Below are positions 52,672 to 60,773 of a stretch of 64,000 bases of DNA, in pieces. This DNA is from an uncultured Dyadobacter sp. Its GTDB lineage: Bacteria > Bacteroidota > Bacteroidia > Cytophagales > Spirosomataceae. Where the stretch lies: assembly GCF_946482605.1 (NCBI RefSeq), contig NZ_CAMLSE010000012.1, positions 62,001 to 126,000 of the forward strand, in the 5' to 3' direction. How positions within the stretch are numbered: position 1 is the first letter of the stretch; each line of letters begins with the position of its first letter. The notes under the pieces are model-generated. The model saw nothing but the letters and a program-made list of their open reading frames with translations. It did no database searches and was not told the DNA's origin. Both the position numbers and the translations under genes were made by a program.

Positions 52672-53979
52672 ATGAACGACTTCATTGCCGCCAGATCTCA
52701 AATGGCCCTTTCGCTGGGCTTTCATATCATATTTTCCTGCATCGGAATGGTCATGCCGTTCTTTATGGCCGTTGCCCATTATTATTATCTCAAAACCGGT
52801 CAGCCGGTATACAAGAATGTCACGAAGGCGTGGAGCAAAGGAGTGGCTATATTCTTTGCAACCGGCGCGGTGTCGGGCACTGTGCTTTCTTTCGAACTGG
52901 GGCTTTTATGGCCGGGGTTCATGAAACATGCCGGTCCCATTTTCGGAATGCCGTTTTCTCTCGAAGGAACGGCATTTTTTATTGAAGCCATCGCGCTGGG
53001 CTTTTTCCTTTATGGCTGGGACCGCTTCAATCCATGGTTCCATTGGTTCACCGGTGTCGTGGTGGGCGTCAGTGGATTGGCGTCCGGAATACTGGTCGTC
53101 GCAGCCAATGCGTGGATGAACAGCCCTGCCGGTTTCGATTATGTGAACGGACAATATCTCGACATCGACCCTATTGCCGCCATGTTCAACGACGCCTGGT
53201 TCTCGCAGGCATTGCACATGACGATCGCGGCGTTCGCAGCCACGGGCTTCGCGGTCGCGGGTGTCCATGCATTCATGATCCTGCGTGGCAATCATGTTCT
53301 TTTTCATACCAAATCATTTACGATCGCCGCGGTATTCGGATGTGTGGCCGCATTGGTACAGCCACTGAGCGGCGATATCTCTGCCAAAGACGTGGCCATC
53401 CGGCAGCCGGCCAAACTGGCGGCGATGGAAGCCCATTTTCATACCGAAAAGTCGGCTTCGCTGCTGGTAGGCGGCATTCCGGACGAGGAAAGGCAGGAAG
53501 TGGATCTGGGCATCAGGCTTCCCGGCTTCCTCAGCTTTCTGGCCCATGGTAATTTCGAAGCGGAAGTGACCGGTCTGGACCGCATTCCCAAGGAAAACCA
53601 TCCGCCGGTAGCCATCACCCATTATGCATTCCAGGTGATGGTGGGCATGGGCATGGTGATGATGCTGATCGCTGCGCTTTACTTCACCGCGCTGTGGAAA
53701 AAGCGCGGCTGGTTGCAGAAGACCTGGCTCCTGAAACTGTTCGCATTCGCCACTCCGCTGGGCTTCATCGCGGTAGAGGCAGGGTGGACGGTCACGGAAG
53801 TAGGCAGGCAACCCTGGATCATTTACGGCGTCATGCGCACCGCCGACGCCGTCACCCCGATGCCAGGCATCGCTTATTCGTTCTATCTTTTTTCAGCCAT
53901 TTACGTCTCACTGGCTATTTTCGTAGTATTCATGCTCTACCGCCAGATCAAGATGGTTGGGGAGTTGTATGATGTTTAA
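52672..53979 (+). CDS. cydA: Cytochrome bd-type quinol oxidase subunit I
   Basis: 435 residues with nine membrane helices. Haem ligands and key residues are visible: H18 (ALSLGFHIIFSCIGM), H182 (QALHMTIAAF), the met ligand region MVGMGMVMM (about 323-331), glutamates E98 and E105 (SFSLEGTAFFIEAIALG), and GRQPW (378-382). The quinol-binding loop (about 240-310) is short, as in the CIO/short-Q-loop subgroup, but keeps KLAAMEAHFHTE. It reduces oxygen to water using menaquinol in the inner membrane, with high oxygen affinity. Its partner cydB begins 472 bases downstream instead of adjacent, because an unusual repeat element lies between. Confidence 0.97.
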   Translation: MNDFIAARSQMALSLGFHIIFSCIGMVMPFFMAVAHYYYLKTGQPVYKNVTKAWSKGVAIFFATGAVSGTVLSFELGLLWPGFMKHAGPIFGMPFSLEGTAFFIEAIALGFFLYGWDRFNPWFHWFTGVVVGVSGLASGILVVAANAWMNSPAGFDYVNGQYLDIDPIAAMFNDAWFSQALHMTIAAFAATGFAVAGVHAFMILRGNHVLFHTKSFTIAAVFGCVAALVQPLSGDISAKDVAIRQPAKLAAMEAHFHTEKSASLLVGGIPDEERQEVDLGIRLPGFLSFLAHGNFEAEVTGLDRIPKENHPPVAITHYAFQVMVGMGMVMMLIAALYFTALWKKRGWLQKTWLLKLFAFATPLGFIAVEAGWTVTEVGRQPWIIYGVMRTADAVTPMPGIAYSFYLFSAIYVSLAIFVVFMLYRQIKMVGELYDV

Positions 53980-54451
53980 TGAGTGAATGACTGAATGAGT
54001 GAATGAGTGAGTGAGCCGCCGTGGAACGGGGAATGAGCGCCATGCAATGGCAAGAACGGTCCAATCGCGTAGCGATGTAATATTGGTAGAAAAATAGCGA
54101 TGTCGCATTCAAAAAATCCCGTCAGGGATGTAACCGTGGAGAATAGGCCAAAGCAATGTGTTGTTGTTACATGCCCAAGGGCATTTGCCGGCGCGGTGTA
54201 TGTCGCTGTTTTCTACCAACGTTACATGCCTGACGGCATTGGGCTTTTCGGAACTATCGCAACGGCTCTGCCTAAACTGATTACAGCTACACGCTCCATT
54301 CCAAAGCCGCTCATCGTTCCAGCGACCCGGTTACTCACTCAAAATTCACTCATTCCCCGTTCCACGGCGGCTCATTCAAAATTCACTCATTCACTCATTC
54401 AGTTATTCAATCATTCACTCATTCAATCATTCACTCATTCAAAACTAAAAA
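53980..54451. repeat. Inverted-repeat element with octamer arrays between cydA and cydB
   Basis: The whole cydA-cydB gap is made of repeats. Outer arms are tandem octamers, GAGTGAAT-type at 53981-54011 and the complementary ATTCACTC-type at about 54375-54440. Inside them lies a perfect 26-base inverted repeat (54012-54037 and 54349-54374, beginning TGAGCCGCCG on the left). The interior carries four small hairpin units (54064-54239), listed separately. No open frame of note spans it. It looks like a REP/BIME or MITE-like insertion inside an operon. Confidence 0.8.
54064..54239. repeat. Four REP-like hairpin units in plus, plus, minus, minus order
   Basis: Units are ATCGCGTAGCGATGTAAT (54064-54081, plus), ATCCCGTCAGGGATGTAAC (54116-54134, plus), and on the minus strand ATGCCCTTGGGCATGTAAC (54184-54166) and ATGCCGTCAGGCATGTAAC (54239-54221). 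Each is a short stem-loop followed by TGTAAY, spaced about 50-55 bases. Stem bases change in matched pairs (CGC/GCG, CCC/GGG, GCC/GGC). The outer two units are followed by the shared tail TTGGTAGAAAA and then a related AGCGAYRT. Confidence 0.8.
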
Positions 54452-55477
54452 ATGCTCTACATCGTCATCACCTACCTCTGGGCGTCTATTTTGCTTTACC
54501 TGCTCCTTGGCGGGGCGGATTTTGGCGCCGGCATCATTGAGCTCTTTACGTCTCAAAAAAACAAGCAGGTTACCCGCAAAACGCTCTACACTGCCATCGG
54601 GCCCATCTGGGAAGCTAACCACATGTGGCTGATCATCGCGATTGTGATTCTCTTTGTTGGATTTCCCGTGATTTATGCCACCATGTCCGTTAACCTGCAT
54701 ATCCCCCTGACGATCATGCTGATCGGCATCATTGCGCGGGGTACGGCTTTCACATTCAGGCATTACGATGCGGTGGTCGACGATATGCAGCATCTTTACA
54801 ATATCATATTCGCCATTTCCAGCTTTATCACACCACTTTTTCTCGGCATTATCGCCGGCAGTGCTGTTTCCGGCCACATCGACCCCGCGGCAACTTCCTT
54901 TACTGACGCATATATTTTTAGCTGGCTGCATTGGTTTTCGGTCACCGTAGGACTATTCACAACCGCGATCTGCGGCTTCCTTGCGTCCGTGTACCTGATC
55001 GGAGAAACGCAGGTCGAGCATGAAAGATTACGTTTTGCCCACAAAGCCCAATTCTTCAATATAGCTGCGGTGATTTGTGGAATATTGGTTTTTGCTGCCG
55101 CCTGGTATGAGCATATCCCGCTTATTGACTGGGTTTTCGGAAACTGGGTCGGCCGGATCGCCATCCTGTCCGCCACCTTGTCACTCGTGTGGATGTGGGT
55201 ACTTTTGTACCGCGGAAAAATAGCGTTGCTCCGTCCGCTGGCCGGTTTCCAGGTGACGATGATCCTGCTGACAACGACGTTCAGACATTTCCCCAACATC
55301 GTCATTCTGAAAGGAGGCGGTTACCTCTCCCTCACCGAACATGCCGGTCAGGAAAAAACCATCCAGGCGCTGGCGATGGCCTTGTTGCTCGGCAGCCTCC
55401 TCATTCTGCCAGCCTTGTTTTACCTGATTTACAGTTTTCAAAAAAAGCCGCTGAGCTACGGCAGCGACACACATTGA
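54452..55477 (+). CDS. cydB: Cytochrome bd-type quinol oxidase subunit II
   Basis: 341 residues, nine predicted membrane helices. It begins with the conserved LYIVITYLWASILLYLLLGG, ADFGAGIIELF and has the family segments YTAIGPIWEANHMWLIIAIV, LFVGFPVIYATM and FRHYDAVVDDMQ. The subunit packs with CydA to form the oxidase core. The usual CydX/YbgT small subunit was not seen. It is separated from cydA by a 472-base repeat element; whether the two are still cotranscribed cannot be told from sequence. Confidence 0.96.
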   Translation: MLYIVITYLWASILLYLLLGGADFGAGIIELFTSQKNKQVTRKTLYTAIGPIWEANHMWLIIAIVILFVGFPVIYATMSVNLHIPLTIMLIGIIARGTAFTFRHYDAVVDDMQHLYNIIFAISSFITPLFLGIIAGSAVSGHIDPAATSFTDAYIFSWLHWFSVTVGLFTTAICGFLASVYLIGETQVEHERLRFAHKAQFFNIAAVICGILVFAAAWYEHIPLIDWVFGNWVGRIAILSATLSLVWMWVLLYRGKIALLRPLAGFQVTMILLTTTFRHFPNIVILKGGGYLSLTEHAGQEKTIQALAMALLLGSLLILPALFYLIYSFQKKPLSYGSDTH

Positions 55478-55648
55478 AATCCGGGTCGCCAGGCAACGAT
55501 TCCGGCTGTTTTGTAAGAAAATTATTAAATCCTTTGAATAACCATTTACCTCCATTCGGACATTGAAATAGGGTGCTTCCTAAGCCTTATCATATTTTGT
55601 GCAAGAAATCTCAGCAGAGACATCCTTCACACCGGGTTTTCAATCCAC

Positions 55649-56404
55649 ATGCATATGATAAGAGCGTTAATCATTGACGACGAGCCCAGAGCGCGAAATG
55701 TGCTTCATCAGTTTATCGTCAACTATGTACCTGAAATCACCGAAATACGTGCTGCGGGATCAGCGGAAGAAGCCAGGTTGATTCTTGAATTCTATCGGCC
55801 GGAAATTGTGTTCCTCGATGTCGAAATGCCGTATGAATCCGGATTTGACTTTCTGCTGTCCCTCACCGCCCCTCAGTTCGATGTTATCTTCACCACTGCA
55901 TACAACCAGTACGCGATCCAGGCGATACGTTTCAGCGCACTGGATTATCTTCTGAAACCCATCTGCCCCGACGAGCTCCATGAGGCGGTGAAACGCCATC
56001 TCACCAATCAGGAAACATTTCTTCAAACCCAGCTGCTCTACGAAAATCTGGCTAGCAATATCGAAAAAAGGGATATCAACGATTACAGGCTGGCAGTACC
56101 GTCCAGTGAAGGTGTTTTCTTTTTCATGATTCACGACATTCTGCGCCTGGAAGCCGACCGGAACTACACCATCATCCACCTGCGCGGCAAACGTCCATTC
56201 ATTGCAAGCAAGACGCTCAAACACTTCGAGGAAACGCTCGAAAAATTCCGGTTCGTCCGTACCCATAAATCTCATCTGGTCAATCTCGACCACATCGTCC
56301 GGATCAGCAACAACAACGAATTCATTGTTCTTTCCGACGGCTCCCGGATCGAGGTGTCCCGGAGAAAAAAGGAGGAGGTACAGCAGCAACTCAACATCCA
56401 CTGA
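55649..56404 (+). CDS. LytTR-family response regulator
   Basis: 251 residues. An N-terminal receiver domain (1-120) has the acidic pair in ALIIDDEPRAR, the phospho-acceptor D57 in IVFLDVEMP, the switch region VIFTTAYNQYAIQA and the lysine in LDYLLKPI. The C-terminal LytTR DNA-binding domain (about 150-250) shows ILRLEADRNYTIIHLRGKRP, FVRTHKSHLVNLDHIVRIS and IVLSDGSRIEVSRRKKEEV. No histidine kinase is adjacent, so it is an orphan here. ATG 55649 and ATG 55655 are both possible starts. A pair of 21-bp-spaced direct repeats, the LytTR-type geometry, exists at 35406-35440 but no link can be shown. Confidence 0.93.
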   Translation: MHMIRALIIDDEPRARNVLHQFIVNYVPEITEIRAAGSAEEARLILEFYRPEIVFLDVEMPYESGFDFLLSLTAPQFDVIFTTAYNQYAIQAIRFSALDYLLKPICPDELHEAVKRHLTNQETFLQTQLLYENLASNIEKRDINDYRLAVPSSEGVFFFMIHDILRLEADRNYTIIHLRGKRPFIASKTLKHFEETLEKFRFVRTHKSHLVNLDHIVRISNNNEFIVLSDGSRIEVSRRKKEEVQQQLNIH

Positions 56405-56545
56405 GGCCGTCTGCACCAGCCCATTAACGCGACGGCACGGCATTCCGATTGGTTTCAGGAAAACATCTTCGCAAAAAAATATAATTCCTTTGCATTGTTT
56501 TGTTTTACTTTACAATCGTTCCAAATTCTATTAAACCTGACCTTT

Positions 56546-57799
56546 ATGACCGATCGTAAAACGCGGCTGGCTGTCATCCTCATTACATCACTGTTTTTCC
56601 TCTGGGGTTTTGCCCTCAATCTCAACCCCATCCTGATCCCGCACCTGAAAAAAGCCTGTCAGCTCAGCGACTTCCAATCCGCCCTGATCGATTCGGCATC
56701 CTACATCGCCTATTTTCTCATCGCACTGCCTGCCGGGTTGTTCATGAAAAGGTATGGTTACAAAGCGGGGATAGCGCTGGGGTTGCTTCTTTTTGCGACC
56801 GGCTCGTTTCTCTTTTACCCGGCAGCGGAAATGCGGCATTTTGGCTTTTTCCTGTTTGCATTGTTTGTGATCGCCAGCGGCCTTACCATGCTGGAAACCG
56901 CAGCAAACCCCTACATTACCGTCCTGGGAGATGCCGATTCGGCAACCCAACGACTCAATTTCGCACAGTCGTTCAATGGGCTGGCGGCATTCCTCGCCCC
57001 GCTGATGGGCGGCAAGTTCATCCTTTCGGGCAAGACCCTGACAGACGCGGAGCAGCAGGCCATGTCATCGGATCAGCTGAACAGCTATCTGAACGAAGAA
57101 GCTTCTTCCGTGCAGATTCCTTTTATACTGATCGGCCTGGTGGTATTGTTCGTCGCGGTGATGATCTGGCGGACCTCACTTCCCGAGATCAAAGGCGAGG
57201 ACGAACCCGAACAAAAAGCGGGCGGCTCGATCTGGGGTGAAAAAAATCTCATCCTCGGCACCACTGCACAGTTTTTTTACGTTGGTGCACAAGTCTGTAT
57301 CAGCAGCTTTTTCATACGTTTCGCCGATAAGGTGGCAGGCATTGACGAAAAAACGGCCGCCTACCTCCTTTCCGGCGCATTGCTGGCCTTCATGATCGGC
57401 CGTTTCATCGGAACCTATCTCATGCGTTTTGTCGCGCCATCGCGCCTGCTGGCACTTTACAGCGTCATTAATATCGTGCTGCTGGTGATTGCTGTCCTCA
57501 CGGAGGGCATGTTCTCCGTGTATGCACTGGTCGGCGTAGAATTCTTCATGTCGATCATGTTCCCTACCATCTTTGCGCTGAGCATCCGCGGATTGGGCGA
57601 GAAGACCAAGATCGGCTCCTCCCTGGTGATCATGTCGATCGTCGGAGGTGCATTTTTCCCGGTAATTATGGGGCAGGTGTCCGATATCTCGTCTATTCAG
57701 ACGGCCTACATAGTCCCTGCGGTGTGTTTTCTCGTAGTACTATACTTCGCGATCCGGAACGGTTCGGTGAAACATGTTACACTGGGCACTTCGCATTAA
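56546..57799 (+). CDS. fucP: FucP-type L-fucose:proton symporter (MFS)
   Basis: 417 residues from ATG 56546 (MTDRKTRLAVILITSLFFLW); an upstream in-frame ATG at 56495 adds 17 residues without function. Twelve membrane helices are apparent. FHS-family signatures are SLFFLWGFALNLNPILIPHL, LIDSASYIAYFLIALPAGLF, the MLETAANPYITVLG segment with the conserved Asn-Pro-Tyr, and FAQSFNGLAAFLAPLMGG. It imports L-fucose or a similar 6-deoxy or hexose sugar across the inner membrane. The SDR (39 bases downstream) and alcohol dehydrogenase genes follow, so the operon probably oxidises the imported sugar. Confidence 0.9.
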   Translation: MTDRKTRLAVILITSLFFLWGFALNLNPILIPHLKKACQLSDFQSALIDSASYIAYFLIALPAGLFMKRYGYKAGIALGLLLFATGSFLFYPAAEMRHFGFFLFALFVIASGLTMLETAANPYITVLGDADSATQRLNFAQSFNGLAAFLAPLMGGKFILSGKTLTDAEQQAMSSDQLNSYLNEEASSVQIPFILIGLVVLFVAVMIWRTSLPEIKGEDEPEQKAGGSIWGEKNLILGTTAQFFYVGAQVCISSFFIRFADKVAGIDEKTAAYLLSGALLAFMIGRFIGTYLMRFVAPSRLLALYSVINIVLLVIAVLTEGMFSVYALVGVEFFMSIMFPTIFALSIRGLGEKTKIGSSLVIMSIVGGAFFPVIMGQVSDISSIQTAYIVPAVCFLVVLYFAIRNGSVKHVTLGTSH

Positions 57800-57837
57800 G
57801 ACATTACTAATCATTACAAATCCCATATCAATCAATA

Positions 57838-58626
57838 ATGGATTTACAACTTCAGAATAAAGTAATCATCGTCACCGGCGGTGCCAAGGGGATCGGCGAA
57901 GGTATTGTACAGGTACTGGCCTCGGAAGGTGCCATTCCTGTCATTGTGGGAAGAAATGCAGCGGATAACCAAAAGGTGGTCGACGAACTGGCGGCACAGG
58001 GTAAAGAATCTTTTCAGGTCGCGGCAGAACTGACCAGCCCGGAAGCATCCGAAAGGGCGGTGAATGCCGTGCTGGAAAAATACGGCCGGATCGACGGACT
58101 GGTGAATAATGCCGGCGTCAATGACGGTGTGGGATTGGAAAACGGCAGCTACGAAGGCTTTATCGCTTCGCTGCACAAAAATGTAGTGCATTATTACCTG
58201 ATGGCGCATTATGCGCTGCCTGCCTTGAAGGCGTCCAAAGGTTCGATCGTGAATATCAGTTCCAAAACAGCCGACACCGGCCAGGGAGGCACCTCGGCTT
58301 ATGCTGCTTCCAACGGCGGCCGCAATGCGCTCACCCGGGAATGGGCTGTGGAATTGCTCAAATACGGTATCCGCGTCAACTCGGTGATCGTAGCCGAATG
58401 CTGGACACCGCTTTATGAGAAGTGGATCGAGACTTTACCTAATCCGAAGGAAAAGCTGGAATCCATTGTAGCCAACATCCCGCTTGAAAACCGCATGACC
58501 ACCGCAGAAGAGATCGCCAATATGACAGTATTCCTGCTCTCCCAGCGATCGAGCCACACAACCGGGCAGCTGATTTATGTCGACGGCGGCTACGTTCACC
58601 TCGACCGCGCGCTCGCCAACTCCTGA
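57838..58626 (+). CDS. SDR-family oxidoreductase, probable L-fucose dehydrogenase-like
   Basis: 262 residues. The NAD(P) site is TGGAKGIG (13-20), followed by LVNNAGVND (about 88-96), catalytic Ser at NISSKTAD (141-142) and Tyr155 in SAYAASNGGRN. The lysine expected four residues after the Tyr (YxxxK) is N159 instead. I recall YAA(S/A)NG in sugar dehydrogenases of this subgroup, so this may be a subfamily trait rather than inactivation, but it is odd. Context between fucP and a zinc alcohol dehydrogenase suggests oxidation of L-fucose or a related sugar to its lactone. Confidence 0.83.
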   Translation: MDLQLQNKVIIVTGGAKGIGEGIVQVLASEGAIPVIVGRNAADNQKVVDELAAQGKESFQVAAELTSPEASERAVNAVLEKYGRIDGLVNNAGVNDGVGLENGSYEGFIASLHKNVVHYYLMAHYALPALKASKGSIVNISSKTADTGQGGTSAYAASNGGRNALTREWAVELLKYGIRVNSVIVAECWTPLYEKWIETLPNPKEKLESIVANIPLENRMTTAEEIANMTVFLLSQRSSHTTGQLIYVDGGYVHLDRALANS

Positions 58627-58637
58627 AAAACATTGAA

Positions 58638-59651
58638 ATGGAAGTACTCGTTTGCACTACGCCCGGCAGTTTTAAATACCAACAAACCGAACAGCCGGTA
58701 GCGACGCCGGGGCATACGCTCATCAGAATCCGCAGGATAGGTGTTTGCGGCACCGACCTGCATGCATTTGAAGGAACGCAGCCTTTCTTCAATTATCCAA
58801 GGATCCTGGGCCACGAGCTTGCAGGTGAAATCGTCGAAAAAGACGCACCGGGCTTCCAGCCGGGAGAGGCCGTCACATTCGTACCCTATTTCAACTGTGG
58901 CAAATGCGTGGCCTGCCGGAATCGCAAACCCAACTGCTGTACCAGTCTCAAAGTGTCGGGCGTCCATATCGACGGAGGAATGGTGGAATACCTTTCTGTC
59001 CCCTCCTACTCGCTTGTGCACGGCGATGGCCTGAGCTTCGATGAGCTTGCGCTCGTAGAACCGCTTGCGATCGGCGCACACGGCGTCGGGCGTGCGGACG
59101 TCCGCAAGGGCGAAATGGTACTCGTGGTCGGTGCAGGCCCGATCGGACTGGGTGCGATGGAGTTTGCCCGCATTGCCGGAGGGAACGTCATTGCGCTGGA
59201 TATCCATGATGGCCGGCTCAATTTCTGCCGCGAACGCATCGGTGTGGAACATACCATTAACGGTCTCACAGAAAACGTCAGGGAGCGCCTGATGGAAATT
59301 ACGAATGGGGATATGCCCACGGTGATCATCGACGCCACCGGAAATCTGCGCGCAATCAATACCGCCTTCGGATATCTCGCGCATAGCGGGAAATACGTGC
59401 TCGTAGGCCTGCAAAAAGGCGAGATCAGTTTCAGCCATCCCGAATTCCACAAACGGGAAGCAACGCTGATGAGTAGCCGGAATGCGACGAGAGCCGATTT
59501 CGAGCACGTGATCCATAGCATGAAAAATGGCCTGGTCGATCCGAAAACCTACATCACCCACCGGGTAGCGTTCGGGGAAGTGAAGAAGGAGTTCGAAAGC
59601 TGGCTCGATCCCGCGAACGGAGTCATCAAGGCTATGATCGAGATCGATTGA
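58638..59651 (+). CDS. Zinc-dependent alcohol dehydrogenase, probable sugar-acid dehydrogenase of the fucose pathway
   Basis: 337 residues of the medium-chain dehydrogenase family. Catalytic zinc ligands are C37 (GVCGTDLHAFEG) and H59-E60 (ILGHELAG). The structural zinc set is C87, C90, C93 and C101 (NCGKCVACRNRKPNCC). The Rossmann site is VLVVGAGPIGLGAMEFAR. It starts 11 bases after the SDR stop. In the non-phosphorylating fucose pathway a second dehydrogenase acts on the deoxy-keto-fuconate or fuconate intermediate; that role is inferred from context. The fuconate dehydratase and aldolase or hydrolase of such a pathway are not in this window. Confidence 0.85.
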   Translation: MEVLVCTTPGSFKYQQTEQPVATPGHTLIRIRRIGVCGTDLHAFEGTQPFFNYPRILGHELAGEIVEKDAPGFQPGEAVTFVPYFNCGKCVACRNRKPNCCTSLKVSGVHIDGGMVEYLSVPSYSLVHGDGLSFDELALVEPLAIGAHGVGRADVRKGEMVLVVGAGPIGLGAMEFARIAGGNVIALDIHDGRLNFCRERIGVEHTINGLTENVRERLMEITNGDMPTVIIDATGNLRAINTAFGYLAHSGKYVLVGLQKGEISFSHPEFHKREATLMSSRNATRADFEHVIHSMKNGLVDPKTYITHRVAFGEVKKEFESWLDPANGVIKAMIEID

Positions 59652-59654
59652 TCG

Positions 59655-60773
59655 TCAGTTGGTTTTTTTGTAGTTCAAAACGGCCCAGCCATTCAACACA
59701 ACGGCCATCAGGGTCACCATGCCAAGATGAGGCAGGACGTCGGTAAATCCACTGCCTTTGAGAATGACCATCCGCATGACTTCGATCATATATCGCACCG
59801 GATTGAAACGCGTGATCACTTTGGCCCATTCGGGCATGCTGTCGATCGAAGTGAACAGACCACCCAGCAGTATGAACAGCATCATGAAGAAGAACATGAT
59901 GAACATGGCCTGCTGCTGGGTGTCACAAAACGTCGAAACCAGCAGACCAAAGCCCAGCACCGCCAGCAGATACACCGAAATGAATGCGTAAAGCACAAAC
60001 AGGCTCCCTACCGGCACAATGCCGTAGATGAACCGCGCGAGGATCAGTCCGATCGTGAAAACGATGTTCGCCAGCACCCAGAACGGGATCAGTTTTCCCA
60101 GGATGAAAATGTGCTTTTTGATCGGCGTCACGTTGATCTGCTCGATGGTGCCGATCTCCTTTTCCCGCACGATATTCAATGCGGATAAAAACCCGCCTAC
60201 CATCGTCACCAGAATTGCGAGTATCCCGGGGACAATGAAGATCTTATAGTTCAGGACCGGGTTGAACCAGTTGGAAGGCACCACATCGATGACCGGAAAC
60301 TGGCTGAAACGTGGTGGCTGCACCAGCTGCATACGGATATCCGCGTTAAAGTCGCCGATGATACTCCCCAGGTAAGAACCGCCCAGGCTCGCCTTGGTAC
60401 CATTGATCGCATTGACGGCAATAAACAGCTTCTGCTCACCCTCCCGGATCAGGTTTTTCTCAAACCCTTGCGGAATTTCAAGGATCAGGTCTGCATGGTC
60501 CGATTCAATCAGCCCGAATGCTTCCTTGAAGGAATGATTGTAGCCCGTCAGCCTGAAATATCCGGAAGCGATGACTTTGGAAATCAGTTTCTGAGAATAG
60601 GGTGGTTTATCGTGATCCACTACCGACAGATTGATGTTCCTGACCTCGTAGTCCGCTGCGAGCGGCATCAGGATCAACTGCATCATCGGCATGAAGAAAA
60701 TCAGCGCGACAATGGATTTGTCCCGGAAAATCTGTTTGAATTCTTTGCGCAGCAAAAATCTTAAAGTCCTCAT
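59655..60773 (-). CDS. ABC-2 type transporter permease
   Basis: 372 residues of the YbhS/YbhR-like type: an N-terminal membrane helix after FKQIFRDKSIVALIFFMPMM, a large periplasmic domain (about 45-170), then five helices at the C-terminal half. It has the ABC-2 signature NIVREKEIGTIEQINVTPIK just before LPFWVLANIVFTIGLILARF-like helices. It overlaps the upstream permease gene by 4 bases (ATG at 60773, upstream stop at 60770) and forms with it a heteromeric membrane channel. The substrate is unknown; relatives export drugs or lipids. It is the last gene of the exporter operon. Confidence 0.92.
   Translation of the reverse strand: MRTLRFLLRKEFKQIFRDKSIVALIFFMPMMQLILMPLAADYEVRNINLSVVDHDKPPYSQKLISKVIASGYFRLTGYNHSFKEAFGLIESDHADLILEIPQGFEKNLIREGEQKLFIAVNAINGTKASLGGSYLGSIIGDFNADIRMQLVQPPRFSQFPVIDVVPSNWFNPVLNYKIFIVPGILAILVTMVGGFLSALNIVREKEIGTIEQINVTPIKKHIFILGKLIPFWVLANIVFTIGLILARFIYGIVPVGSLFVLYAFISVYLLAVLGFGLLVSTFCDTQQQAMFIMFFFMMLFILLGGLFTSIDSMPEWAKVITRFNPVRYMIEVMRMVILKGSGFTDVLPHLGMVTLMAVVLNGWAVLNYKKTN

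Noticed and set aside
52504..52779. N-terminal extension of the alpha/beta hydrolase gene
   Set aside because: The extra 92 codons overlap the divergent cydA start, are basic and low in structure, and precede an obvious signal peptide start at 52503.
53981..54440. CRISPR array in the cydA-cydB gap
   Set aside because: The repeats are contiguous octamers and inverted hairpins, without constant direct repeats separated by unique spacers, and there are no cas genes.
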